Shown here piece after piece: positions 30,037-39,208 of a stretch of 64,000 nucleotides of DNA; the stretch's first letter is position 1; each line of letters starts with the position of its first letter. The stretch is taken from assembly GCA_024704175.1 (NCBI GenBank), contig CP085629.1, positions 744,001-808,000 on the forward strand. The letters run 5' to 3'. The translations under genes and the position numbers were made by a program. Under the pieces are notes generated by a model that worked only from the letters and a program-made list of their open reading frames with translations, made no database searches and was not told where the DNA came from. Origin of the DNA: Paenibacillus sp. P25. GTDB lineage: Bacteria; Bacillota; Bacilli; Paenibacillales; NBRC-103111.

Positions 30037-30735
30037 TTAATCGTCGCTGCGGTTGTTAAAGATCATGATGTACTTGAGCAGCTCAAGCACGGAGATCAGC
30101 GCCGCGGCTACATAAGTCAGCGCCGCCGCATTCAGCACCTTCGCAACGCCGCGTTCTTCATCGTTGGTGATAAACCCCTCTGCAACCATCAAATCGCGGG
30201 CGCGGTTGCTGGCGTTAAACTCGACCGGCAGGGTAACGACCTGGAAAGCGACGGCCGCCGAGAAGAAAATGATTCCGAGGCCAAGCAGGAAGTTGAACTG
30301 TTGAAAGAACAGGCCGGCGAGAATCAGCAGCGGAGCGACCCCGGATGCGAAATTCACTACCGGGAACATGCTGTGGCGAAGCGCCAGCATCGGGTAATGT
30401 ACTTTATGCTGAATCGCGTGGCCCACCTCATGGCAGGCAACTGAAACTGCAGAAATCGAGCTTTCATAATATACCGGCTCGGACAACCGGACGACCCGCC
30501 GCGTCGGATCGTAGTGGTCGGTAAGCGCTCCGGGTACGGGTTCAACCGGAACGTCATACAATCCGTTCGCATCGAGCATCCGCCGCGCCGCTTCGTATCC
30601 CGTCATCCCGGACTGGGTCGGCACCTCGGACCATTTATTAAAGGTACCTTTCACCCGAAACTGCGCCCACAGGGAGAGACCGAAAGCAATGAAAATCAAA
30701 ATGTCCATCGGCCAGTAGAAAAACATCGTGCTCAT
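30037..30735 (-). CDS. Zinc metallopeptidase (YugP family)
   Basis: A 232-residue membrane protein with a neutral zinc metallopeptidase domain. The active-site motif is ACHEVGHAIQH (HExxH), flanked by an N-terminal helix and two or three C-terminal helices (LLILAGLFFQQFNFLLGLGI). The closing NRARDLMVAEGFITNDEERG and VLNAAALTYVAAALIS are typical of YugP. Its substrate is not known. It lies ten bases after the MerR gene on the same strand, suggesting one operon. Frame intact. Confidence 0.88.
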   Translation of the reverse strand: MSTMFFYWPMDILIFIAFGLSLWAQFRVKGTFNKWSEVPTQSGMTGYEAARRMLDANGLYDVPVEPVPGALTDHYDPTRRVVRLSEPVYYESSISAVSVACHEVGHAIQHKVHYPMLALRHSMFPVVNFASGVAPLLILAGLFFQQFNFLLGLGIIFFSAAVAFQVVTLPVEFNASNRARDLMVAEGFITNDEERGVAKVLNAAALTYVAAALISVLELLKYIMIFNNRSDD

Positions 30736-30744
30736 CCTCCAAAG

Positions 30745-31185
30745 TTAAGTATTAGGAAAGGGGGCCTTTCCCCAGCAAAGCAGCAGCAGAGCTTCAATGC
30801 AAGCCGCGGCCGAAGGGGTCAGCATCTTATGAAGGTTCTTGAGCTGGGACGGCTTGAGCTTCTCTACAAGCATCTCCGCTTCCTTCGCTTCTTTCTCAAC
30901 CTGTTTAATGAGATGCTGCAGAGATGTAAGCTTATCTGCCACCAGATCATCCGGGCTTACCTTGTTTAAGCGCGTTAAGGTAGCCTTGATTTCTTCTAAG
31001 CTATATTTCTCCCTTTTCATACTTTCAATACGTTTCAAGCGGGTTAAGGTTTCATCGCTATACAGCCGATAGTTGGTATCGGACCTTGTTTCCGGTTCGA
31101 TCAAACCAAGCTTCGTATAATAGTCGATCGTCCTCGGGCTGACCTCGGATAGACGGGCCAGCTCACCGATCTTATAAAGCTTCAT
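30745..31185 (-). CDS. MerR family transcriptional regulator
   Basis: A 146-residue regulator: winged helix-turn-helix YKIGELARLSEVSPRTIDYY plus TKLGLIEPETRSDTNYRLYS, then a long coiled coil (about 75-120) and a short hydrophobic C-terminus (ACIEALLLLCWGKAPF). The effector part is short and has only two cysteines, not a classic metal-binding loop. First gene of a two-gene unit with the YugP-like protease, which it may regulate. Frame intact. Confidence 0.85.
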   Translation of the reverse strand: MKLYKIGELARLSEVSPRTIDYYTKLGLIEPETRSDTNYRLYSDETLTRLKRIESMKREKYSLEEIKATLTRLNKVSPDDLVADKLTSLQHLIKQVEKEAKEAEMLVEKLKPSQLKNLHKMLTPSAAACIEALLLLCWGKAPFPNT

Positions 31186-31465
31186 AACCCCATGATTCCC
31201 ACCTCACATTTCATTTCGAAAAAGATCTCCTTATTTAATGATACTCCAATGAAAACCATACAGTCAAACGTTATGCTTTTCCGGCTTATCCATAAGGCTT
31301 ATGCCAATCTTTATTTTGCAAAATCCGGGAATTTTTTCCACATAAAAATAAGATATGTTATGTTTTATGGCTAATGATATTGAATATATGGACAATAAAA
31401 CCGAATTATGCATATTTGATGTGAGGTTATTTTTCGTTTTTTCCTGTATTTTATCGAAAAACCTA

Positions 31466-31494
31466 TTGCCAAAACGATAGGCCGTGTATATAAT
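31466..31494 (+). promoter_or_regulatory. Probable sigma-A promoter of amtB
   Basis: TTGCCA and TATAAT with exactly 17 bases between them; the expected transcript start is near 31501. The upstream sequence 31195-31465 is AT-rich and holds no gene I can support. Confidence 0.6.
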
Positions 31495-31515
31495 GACATT
31501 AAGAATTTCAAGTGA

Positions 31516-31532
31516 TGTTATAATAACTTACA
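31516..31532 (+). promoter_or_regulatory. GlnR/TnrA box in the amtB leader
   Basis: TGTTATAATAACTTACA matches the GlnR/TnrA consensus TGTNA-N7-TNACA at every fixed position. It lies about 20 bases after the -10 box and 21 bases before the amtB start codon, so binding should block transcription rather than recruit polymerase. A weaker half-matching sequence starts at 31420 upstream of the promoter. Confidence 0.65.
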
Positions 31533-31552
31533 TTTAGAAGGAAGTGGTCACG

Positions 31553-32946
31553 ATGTTAAAGAAGTTGCTCTTATCGACCGGACTTATGTCAGTTATGGTG
31601 CCAACGATGGCATTTGCCGCTGACGATGCAACACCGGCTCAGCTCCAAGGGGCAATTGATGCGGTTTGGGTTATGCTAGCCGCGATCCTCGTTATCTTCA
31701 TGCAAGCAGGTTTCGCTCTTCTGGAAGCGGGGTCCACGCGGATGAAGAATGCCGGCCACGTAGCAGGCAAAACCGTCCTGACCTTCGGTCTTTGCGCCAT
31801 CGCTTTCTGGGCGATCGGCTTCGGTTTCGCTTTTGGCGACGGGAACAGCTTCTTCGGTACGACGGGCTTTTTCGTAGACGGTACGGAAGAGCAGGCCAAA
31901 GCGGCTTTCGGCTCGCTCAGTGCCTCCGATGTACCGATCTCGATTAAATTTTTGTTCCAATTGGCTTTCGCCGGCGTATCCTTGGCCATCGCTTGGGGCG
32001 GTTTCGCAGAGCGCGGCAAGCTTCCGGTCTACTTCATCTTCGGCATTCTGTTCACGGTTGTCATCTATCCGATCGTAGCTCACTGGGTATGGGGCGGCGG
32101 CTGGTTGTCCAAGATCGGCATGCAGGACTTCGCAGGCTCCACGGTCGTTCACTTGCAAGGCGCAACCGCGGCACTGGTTGCCACACTTCTGCTCAAACCG
32201 CGGATCGGCAAGTATAATAAGGATAAAACGCCGAATCTGATTCCCGGTCATAACCAAGTGCTGTCGGTTCTGGGCGTTATCATTCTTTGGATCGGCTGGT
32301 TCGGCTTCAACCCGGGCTCTACGCTGAGCGCGATGGGAGACGGATTCTTCGGATACATTGCACTTACGACTAACCTGGCGGCTCCGCGGCGGGCGCAGTA
32401 GCGGCACTCCTGGTTTCCTGGATGTACTTCGGCAAGGCGGACATTCCAAGCATGCTAAACGGCGTATTGGCGGCACTCGTAGCAATCACCGCATCCTGCG
32501 CTTTCGTAACTCCGGGCGCATCCATTCTAATCGGAGCGATCTCCGGCATCCTGACCTTCTTCACGGCTCAATGGTTTGAGAAAGCCGGCGTGGACGATCC
32601 GGTATTCGCCTTCTCCGTTCACGGCATCGCAGGGATTTGGGGAACCTTGTCCACGGGACTATTCGCAACACCTGAGCTTGCTGAGAAGGTAGGCATCGGC
32701 AAAGCGGGTCTCTTCTACGGCGGCGGTCTGGAGCAATTGGGCGTGCAAGCGCTCGGCGTATTCGGTGCCTTCCTGTTCGTGCTTGTCCTTTCCTTCGTCA
32801 TTCTGTACATCCTGAAGGCGACGATCGGATTGCGCGTTACGGAGGAAGAAGAAATCATTGGTCTGGACCTCTCCGAGCACGGAACCTACGGCTATCCTGA
32901 GCAAATGAAGAAAGCTCAAGCCGGCGGATCTGCACAAATCATCTAA
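31553..32946 (+). CDS. amtB: Ammonium transporter, one frameshift
   Basis: Amt/Rh channel of about 464 residues moving ammonium across the membrane, with an N-terminal signal-like helix (LLLSTGLMSVMVPTMAFA). Family landmarks: MQAGFALLEAGSTRMKNAGH, IAWGGFAER, DFAGSTVVHLQGA with the first pore histidine, WIGWFGFNPGS, and VFAFSVHGIAGIWGTLSTGL with the second. The frame breaks near 32385 (TTNLAA to GAVAALLVSWMYFGK). Start at 31553 with AAGGAAG. Unlike most nrgAB/amtB-glnK pairs, no PII gene follows; the next gene encodes a nucleotidyltransferase-like protein. Confidence 0.93.
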
Positions 32947-32991
32947 CATCTAGGTAAAATGAACATCATTTATCGCTAAGGGGATGCAGTT

Positions 32992-34071
32992 ATGGAACGT
33001 CTCTCTATGGAAAAGATTCTTCGGGAAGTCGGCGAAGCGGGCAGTATTCAGGAGCTGAGAGACTTTAGGGATCGGGCCCATGAGACGTTCCAGCAGCATC
33101 TCCTTTTTTCAGATCCGGTCGATTGGAATCATGCGGTTAATGCGTGGCACGATGCTGTCATCCGCCGCGTGGTGGAGCTTACGTTAAGCGGGATGGCTGA
33201 AGAGGAGAAAGGCGAGCCTCCCGTCGCTTATGCCTTCATCTTGTTCGGCAGCGGAGGACGCAGAGAGCAGACCTTATGGAGCGATCAGGATAACGGATTG
33301 ATCTATGCCGATCCGGGAACGGAAGAGCTTCGTCATGAAGCGGAGACTTACTTCACCGAGCTGGCCGCACGGGTATCCGCCGGACTGGAGACTACTGGTT
33401 ACCCGCCCTGCAGCGGTGAAGTGATTTGCACAAACGCCAAATGGCGCAAGCCGAAGTCCGCGTATTTGGAAATGCTGAAAGAGTGGCTGAACGATCCCCA
33501 TTGGGAGCATGTTCGTTATCTTTTGATCATGGCGGATCTCAGGACCGTGTACGGCGACGAGCGTCTGGGCCGGTCATTGATGGATGAGCTGTATTCTTAT
33601 GTCGAGAAGCATCCGGCCATGCTGGAGCACATGCTTCATAACACGCTTCATCACAAGGTGTCTCTCGGCGTATTCGGTCAATTGATCCGGGAACGGTACG
33701 GGGAGGATGCGGGAGGCGTGGATATCAAATACGGCGCCTACATCCCGATCGTTAACGGGGTACGGCCGCTCGCCATCGAAGCGGGGGTTCGTGAGACTTC
33801 GACCGAAAAGCGGATTCAGGGTCTTGTCCAGAGCGGATTCGTGGAGGACGAGATCGGCGGTGACTGGCTCGAAGCACTTAGCATCGCCCTAAAGCTTCGT
33901 TCATTAACGCCTTATCAAATCGGGAACGGACATTATTCGACGCGGGGGAAGCTTACACCGGAGCCGCTGACGAAGGAACGGGTCAGAGAGCTAAAGCTGT
34001 GCCTTCGCATCGGGAATGACCTGCAAAAATACGTTAAGAAAAGCGTTCATAAAGAGATGGAAAAAGGGTAG
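32992..34071 (+). CDS. DUF294 nucleotidyltransferase-like protein
   Basis: A 359-residue protein with a GlnD-like nucleotidyltransferase core. The motif LFGSGGRREQTLWSDQDNGL (about residues 82-101) has the GSxxR...DxD arrangement used to bind metal and nucleotide. The C-terminal half (KHPAMLEHMLHNTLHHKVSL, GGVDIKYGAYIPIVNGVRPL) fits DUF294_C. Elsewhere this pair usually carries N-terminal CBS domains; here they are absent. It starts 45 bases after amtB and ends 9 bases before the exonuclease, so all three are likely cotranscribed. Its target is unknown. Frame intact. Confidence 0.85.
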   Translation: MERLSMEKILREVGEAGSIQELRDFRDRAHETFQQHLLFSDPVDWNHAVNAWHDAVIRRVVELTLSGMAEEEKGEPPVAYAFILFGSGGRREQTLWSDQDNGLIYADPGTEELRHEAETYFTELAARVSAGLETTGYPPCSGEVICTNAKWRKPKSAYLEMLKEWLNDPHWEHVRYLLIMADLRTVYGDERLGRSLMDELYSYVEKHPAMLEHMLHNTLHHKVSLGVFGQLIRERYGEDAGGVDIKYGAYIPIVNGVRPLAIEAGVRETSTEKRIQGLVQSGFVEDEIGGDWLEALSIALKLRSLTPYQIGNGHYSTRGKLTPEPLTKERVRELKLCLRIGNDLQKYVKKSVHKEMEKG

Positions 34072-34080
34072 GTGGATGGA

Positions 34081-34815
34081 ATGAAGGACATGAGACCGGC
34101 AGGGAGGATGTGGCATCTGTACAAGATGGGCGGATTGACACCGGCTCTTACTTCGATGTTCGATGTGCAGAGCGCCCAGCAGATGGCCTTCATCCGATCC
34201 ATAATGAAAGAACAGAGAAAGCATTCGTTGTACGATATCCCGCTGGAAACGGTGGAACTGGTTGTTTTCGATTTGGAAACAACCGGTTTTTCGCCGTATA
34301 ACGGGGATGAGATCATTGCGATGGGTGCGGTGGCCGTCAAGGGGACGGAGATGCTCAAGGAGGAGTGTTTCTACAGCCTGGTCAATCCGAAGCGGACCAT
34401 TCCCCGGGAAATAGAGGAACTGACGGGGATCACCAACGGCATGACGGAGGAGGCTCCCGATCTGCTGCATGCATTGCGCGGCTTCCTGGAATTTGTGCAG
34501 CAGAAAGTGCTGGTTGCGCACGGTTCGGGGCATGACAAACACTTTTTGAATTCCGCCCTCTGGAAGACGTCCAAGGTTAATTTGTCGCACCGTATGCTCG
34601 ATACGATGATGATCGCCAAATGGTTGAACCCGAGGCTGAAGAGCTACGACCTGGATACGCTGCTCGATCACTACGAAGTGGAAGTGACTCAGCGCCATCA
34701 CGCGCTCGAGGATGCCATGATGACGGCGAAGCTTTGGTCCAAGCTGATGGTTCAGGTCCAATCCCGGGACATACAGACGCTCGGTGATTTATATACGCAT
34801 TTAAGCCATCATTGA
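34081..34815 (+). CDS. DEDDh-type 3'-5' exonuclease (DnaQ-like)
   Basis: About 244 residues. The exonuclease motifs are VFDLETTGFSPYNGDEIIAM (Exo I with D and E), AHGSGHDKHFL (Exo II) and QRHHALEDAMMTAKLW (Exo III with His and Asp), so a DEDDh nuclease like DnaQ or the PolC proofreading domain. A helical N-terminal region of about 55 residues precedes it. Start taken at ATG 34081 with a purine-rich site; a GTG nine bases earlier is possible. DUF294 and DnaQ-like proteins co-occur in many genomes, and here they follow amtB. Confidence 0.87.
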   Translation: MKDMRPAGRMWHLYKMGGLTPALTSMFDVQSAQQMAFIRSIMKEQRKHSLYDIPLETVELVVFDLETTGFSPYNGDEIIAMGAVAVKGTEMLKEECFYSLVNPKRTIPREIEELTGITNGMTEEAPDLLHALRGFLEFVQQKVLVAHGSGHDKHFLNSALWKTSKVNLSHRMLDTMMIAKWLNPRLKSYDLDTLLDHYEVEVTQRHHALEDAMMTAKLWSKLMVQVQSRDIQTLGDLYTHLSHH

Positions 34816-35304
34816 ATCTTCGGAATGTTTCGCATTTCGGGGGTTTTTTTGTTGTTCATTGAAATCAATCGTCTTGATGAAATGCTTGATCCAGCAGACT
34901 CGATCATCCGAGCGGATATAGCCATAGGCTTCGATAACCGGCCGCGATGCTTGGGCTAAAGAAACAATCCAATGGCTGGGCACGGTATGCCATTCCGTAT
35001 TCAAATCTTTACCGGAAGGAACCAGCGCCGCTCTTGGATGCGAATGCACGATGCCAATTAGTTCCCCGGGCGAAAAACGGGACAAGACGCTTATCGTTTC
35101 CAAAGGGTCCATCTGGAAATGATTTTCAGGCTCCGGATGGACGTTGCGGATGGGAATGAAAGTGTCTACCCGGTACTGATGCTCCGCTTCCTTATGCCCT
35201 GCTAAAAAGCCGCATGCTTCATGCGGCCGTACGAAGCTGCAGTAGCGAAGGATTTGCTGCTTCAAAGCGGATGAAATTCGAAAGAGGGAAGAAGCATGCG
35301 TCAT
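34801..35304 (-). CDS. JAMM/MPN+ metalloprotease (M67 family)
   Basis: A 167-residue JAB domain protein. The metal site is complete: glutamate in HEACGFLAG and HSHPRAALVPSGKD, fitting HxHx10D. Bacterial members remove C-terminal peptides from ubiquitin-like sulfur carriers or act with E1-like enzymes; no such partner is in the window. The start MTHASSLFRIS at 35304 is chosen from AAGGCGG upstream. Its stop overlaps the convergent exonuclease by 15 bases. It follows the MFS gene by about 77 bases on the same strand. Confidence 0.85.
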   Translation of the reverse strand: MTHASSLFRISSALKQQILRYCSFVRPHEACGFLAGHKEAEHQYRVDTFIPIRNVHPEPENHFQMDPLETISVLSRFSPGELIGIVHSHPRAALVPSGKDLNTEWHTVPSHWIVSLAQASRPVIEAYGYIRSDDRVCWIKHFIKTIDFNEQQKNPRNAKHSEDSMMA

Positions 35305-35381
35305 GGTGAGAACCGCCTTTTCGTGATAACCTGAGCTTACCTCCATTATACCAGATCGGGCGGTTCCTGCCGCATCCCCCG

Positions 35382-36701
35382 TTACCCCCGATTTTTCCCT
35401 GCGGCTTGATCAGGAAAAATACCAATCCCAGCGTAATCAAGGCCAGAATCGTCACCGTAATGAATACCAGCTGGTCCGACTTCTCCATCATCCAGCCGAA
35501 CAGCGGCGGCCCCGCGGCCACGCCAAGAAAGCGCAGGCTGTTATAGATGGAGGTGATCATGCCTCGCTGTTCCCGCTGTACAGACCCGGAAATCATCGTG
35601 TTGAGGCAGGGAAGGAGCAGCCCGGTCCCAATACTGCTGAGCGTGAGCGACCCGATAAAGACATAGATGCTTTTGCTGTAAAAGAAAATGCAGAGACCTA
35701 AAGAGGCGGTCATCAGAACCATCCCGATGTTGATGAGCCAGCGCATAACCGTCCCGTTCTTCTTGATCAGCGCCCCGGTGGTGTAGGACGTGATGACCAT
35801 GCCGAGAAGCGGAATGGCGAGGACCAGGCCTTTTTTCACGCCGTCAATAAAGTAGGGTGCCGTCTCCAGGATGTCCGATAAATAGAACAACACGCCAAAA
35901 AGAACGAACAGCGCGATGGAGCCGGCGAAGAAGGAGGTGATCAGCCAGTCGCCTTTTTCTTCAAGACTTCGCCAATGCTCTTCAGGTATTCCCCCAGCTT
36001 CGGCGGTCGCTTCTTCTTCTCGGGTTCCTTCAATAGGAAAATGACGGCCAACAGAGACAGCAGACAAAAGAACGGGAAAGCGAAGAATGCTGCATACCAA
36101 ACGATAAGCGACAGGAGAGAACCGAGAATCGGGCTGACCACTTTGCCTGTTCCGTTGGAGGCTTCCGTCAAACCCAGCGCCTTGCTCTCCATCGCTTCCT
36201 TATATAAATCTCCGGCCAGTGCCATGGCGATCGGCGCCGTACCGGCCGCACCCAGTCCCTGGATCGCTCTTGCTGTAATCAAGACGCCGTAGGAATGCCA
36301 GATCGCCCCGAACCCAGCCAGAACGCCTGCCGCGCCGTAAATGATCAGAGAAGGGATCATAATGGCTTTCCTGGAAAAACGGTCAGACAAATATCCGGAA
36401 ATCGGGATTACCAGCCCCGCCGTAACCGAGAACAGTGTGATGACAAGACTGCTTTGAAACTGGCTTATGCCGAGACGCTCCTGAAGATCGGGAAGAATCG
36501 GTACGAGCATGGAATTGCCGAGGACAAGCACGAGCGGCACGGTCGCAATGGCAATAAACTCCCAGATGTGCCCCTTGGCTGATGTTTCTTTCCCCCGCCG
36601 GCCGATTTTTTATTCTGCTTTCCCTCGGTGCCTGCCGCTTTTCCAGGTTCTATGTCGCTTTCGAACCCAATATTTAATTTTCTTGTTTTTGTTTTTTCCA
36701 T
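35382..36701 (-). CDS. MFS drug transporter, two or three frameshifts
   Basis: Major-facilitator antiporter of about 440 residues, DHA1-like. After a charged N-terminus (MEKTKTRKLNIGFES) the frame breaks near 36595 at a GGGGG run and resumes HIWEFIAIATVPLVLVLGNS. Motif A is GYLSDRFSRKAIMI, motif C-like ARAIQGLGAAGTAPIAMALA. A second break near 35960 leads to KGDWLITSFFAGSIALFVLF. The tail FFLIKPQGK probably ends as NRG and stop at 35382; as read, the frame runs on to 35219 with non-conserved sequence. Substrate unknown. Confidence 0.75.
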
Positions 36702-36854
36702 GACTTATCCTTCGGCCTCCTGATATGCCAATGTAACACTTAATGTACCCTTGGCTCGGACACCTCATGCTTGTCGGGTTATGCCATTCCTGAAACATGG
36801 AGAAAATGGGCATAATGATGAAAAACGCCGGAAGGCGGCAGGAGGGTCAATCCA

Positions 36855-37387
36855 TGAGAAAATATATCGTCGCCGTATCCGCGGTAATCTTGTTGTCGGT
36901 GCTGGCTTGGGGCCAAACGCGGGTGATGGGGGAGGATCGGGAAGTTGCGTCGGCGGGCTCCTCTAATGCCGCTATCGGACAGGCGGCTCCGGCGTTTCAC
37001 CTGGAAGGGCTGGACGGCAAACGCTATTCCGTCGGAGGCAAGAGGGAGAAACCGCTGATCCTCAATTTTTGGGCGTCCTGGTGCGGTCCATGCCATGAAG
37101 AGGCTCCGGATTTGAAACGGATTTACGAGGCTTATAAAGACCGAATCGATCTCTACGCCGTGAATGTGACCAAAGGGGACGGCATGGGCGGGGTCAAGGG
37201 CTTTGTCAAGCAATATGGCGTAACATTCCCCGTACTGCTTGATAAAGAAGGGAAGGCGACCGATTTATACCGGATTCTGTTCGTTCCGACCAGCTTTCTG
37301 ATCGACCGCGACGGGAAGCTGCGAGAGGTCGTCCATATGCTCCCTAAAGAGCAGTGGGATGCCAAAATTGAACGGTCGCTGAAATGA
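36855..37387 (+). CDS. TlpA/ResA-like membrane-anchored thioredoxin
   Basis: About 177 residues: an N-terminal anchor (MRKYIVAVSAVILLSVLAWG) then a thioredoxin fold outside the membrane. The redox motif is FWASWCGPCHEEAPDL; VPTSFLIDRDGKLRE carries the cis-proline. ResA-type proteins reduce haem-binding cysteines of cytochrome c or other extracytoplasmic disulfides. No ccdA or res genes are adjacent. The start is placed at 36855 because AGGAGGG lies seven bases before it. Confidence 0.88.
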
Positions 37388-37434
37388 AAACAGCCGCTTC
37401 GCCCCCTTAGCAGGGAGTTGAAGCGGCTGTTTTC
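37386..37434 (+). terminator. Bidirectional terminator between the TlpA-like gene and cimA
   Basis: GAAAACAGCCGCTTC pairs perfectly with GAAGCGGCTGTTTTC. It separates convergent genes. Confidence 0.85.
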
Positions 37435-37435
37435 A

Positions 37436-39053
37436 TTAGTGATTAACGAGCCCAAGCCGTTCTTTCTCCGGCTCCGGTGCGGTTTCAGTCGGTGCTAGCC
37501 CGAGCAGTGCATAGCGGAAGCTGTCCACCAGCGCCATCCAGCTGGCCTCGATCACATTCTCGGAAACGCCGACGGTGCTCCATGTGTTCTTGAAATCCGT
37601 CGTCTCAATCAATACGCGGACCTTCGCCGCGGTCGTATCTTTCTCATCCAATACGCGAACCTTGTAGTCCGACAGAATCATATCCTGAATGCCCGGGTAG
37701 TGTTTCACCAGACATTTGCGCAGCGCATTATCCAGCGCATTCACCGGACCGTTGCCTTCGGCCGCGTTAAATTCCGTTTGACCGTTGACCCGTATTTTGA
37801 CGATAGCCTCGGAGCTGACAGGGCCGGTTTCCGACTTGGCGACCAGAATTTTGAACGATTCCAGTGCAAACACTTCCTCCAGCTTGCCATAAGCATTCCG
37901 GATGAGCAGTTCGAGCGAAGCGTCGGCTCCTTCGAATTGATAGCCTTCGTGCTCCATCTGCTTGATCCGGTCGATCAATTGCTTGGTTTGTTGATTGTTC
38001 GTGTCAAAGTCGAGCCCGAGCTCCTGCGCCTTGAACACCAGGTTGCTTTGTCCGGCCAGCTCGGAAACGAGGACCCGCGCTTGTTGCCCACAAGCTCCGG
38101 CGCAATATGTTCATATGTGCTGGAATTGCGGAGAATCGCCGACACGTGAATGCCGCCTTTATGAGCGAATGCCGCCGCGCCGACGAACGGTTGGTTGACG
38201 GGCATATGCATATTGGCGATTTCACTTACGTAACGGGCAACGTTCGTGAGGCCGGCAAGTCGCTGCTCGCTGATCACATCGTATTTCAGCTTCAGCTGCA
38301 GATTCGGGATAATCGAGCACAGGTTGGCGTTGCCGCAGCGTTCCCCGAAGCCGTTGATGGTGCCCTGCACCTGCGTTGCTCCAGCCATGACGGTCGCCCA
38401 GGAGTTGGCCACTCCCAGCTCGCAGTCGTTATGGGCGTGAATGCCGATCGGTGCGGACAGCGTTTGCTTCACCTTCGTCACGATAGCCGAGATTTCGCCG
38501 GGCAGCGTGCCTCCGTTCGTATCGCACAGGACAATCCAGTCGGCACCGGCTTCCTCCGCCTTTTTAATCGTAGCTAAAGCATATTCCGGGTTGTTCTTAT
38601 ATCCGTCGAAGAAGTGCTCCGCATCGTAGATCACTTCCAGGCCGTTCTTCTTCAAAAATTTGACGGAATCATAGATCATCGCCAAATTTTCTTCCAAGGT
38701 CGTTTGGATCGCTTTATGAACATGGAAATCCCAGGACTTTCCGAAAATGGTCGCAACGGAAACGCCCACCTCCAGAATCCGGTTCAGGTTGATATCGTTC
38801 TCCGGAAGCGTCTCTTTGCGCCGCGTGCTGCCGAAGGCGGTGATTTTGGCATGCTGCAGGTTCAGTTCTTTCACCCGGTTGAAAAACTCGATATCCTTAT
38901 TATTGCTTCCCGGCCAACCGCCTTCTATATAGGAAACCCCCAGCGAATCCAGCTTCTGGGCGATCTTCAATTTGTCTTCAACCGAAAGGCTGATGCCTTC
39001 CCCTGGGTACCGTCTCTTAAAGTGGTATCAAAAATTTTAACCGTATTGGCCAT
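37436..39053 (-). CDS. cimA: (R)-citramalate synthase, two frameshifts
   Basis: About 538 residues. It condenses pyruvate and acetyl-CoA to citramalate, opening a threonine-independent route to isoleucine. The HMGL-like barrel begins [13 protein letters not shown] and contains [44 protein letters not shown] and [25 protein letters not shown] sequence distinguishes CimA from LeuA. The C-terminal allosteric (LeuA dimer) domain includes [20 protein letters not shown]. Frames break near 39003 (four G where five are needed) and near 38075. AGGAGG precedes the ATG at 39053. Confidence 0.9.
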
Positions 39054-39208
39054 GGATTGTCCTCCTGATTCCTAAAAGCATACGTACTGAAAATATAATT
39101 CATAATTATAGCACAATTGTTCCTCTGTAGGGTAGTAGAAACGGGGCCGCGGCTTCTTGACCTTACGGGGCCCGGAGAGTATGCTGAAATCGGGAGGTTT
39201 GGTAAGCG

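Noticed and set aside
34816..36701. Defence or mobile island suggested by nuclease and JAMM protease next to each other.
   Set aside because: The two are convergent, in different transcripts, and no integrase, transposase, attachment repeat or defence partner is present.
39054..39208. T-box or leader attenuator before cimA.
   Set aside because: I found no T-box sequence, leader peptide or terminator hairpin in the 155 bases between cimA and dinB.
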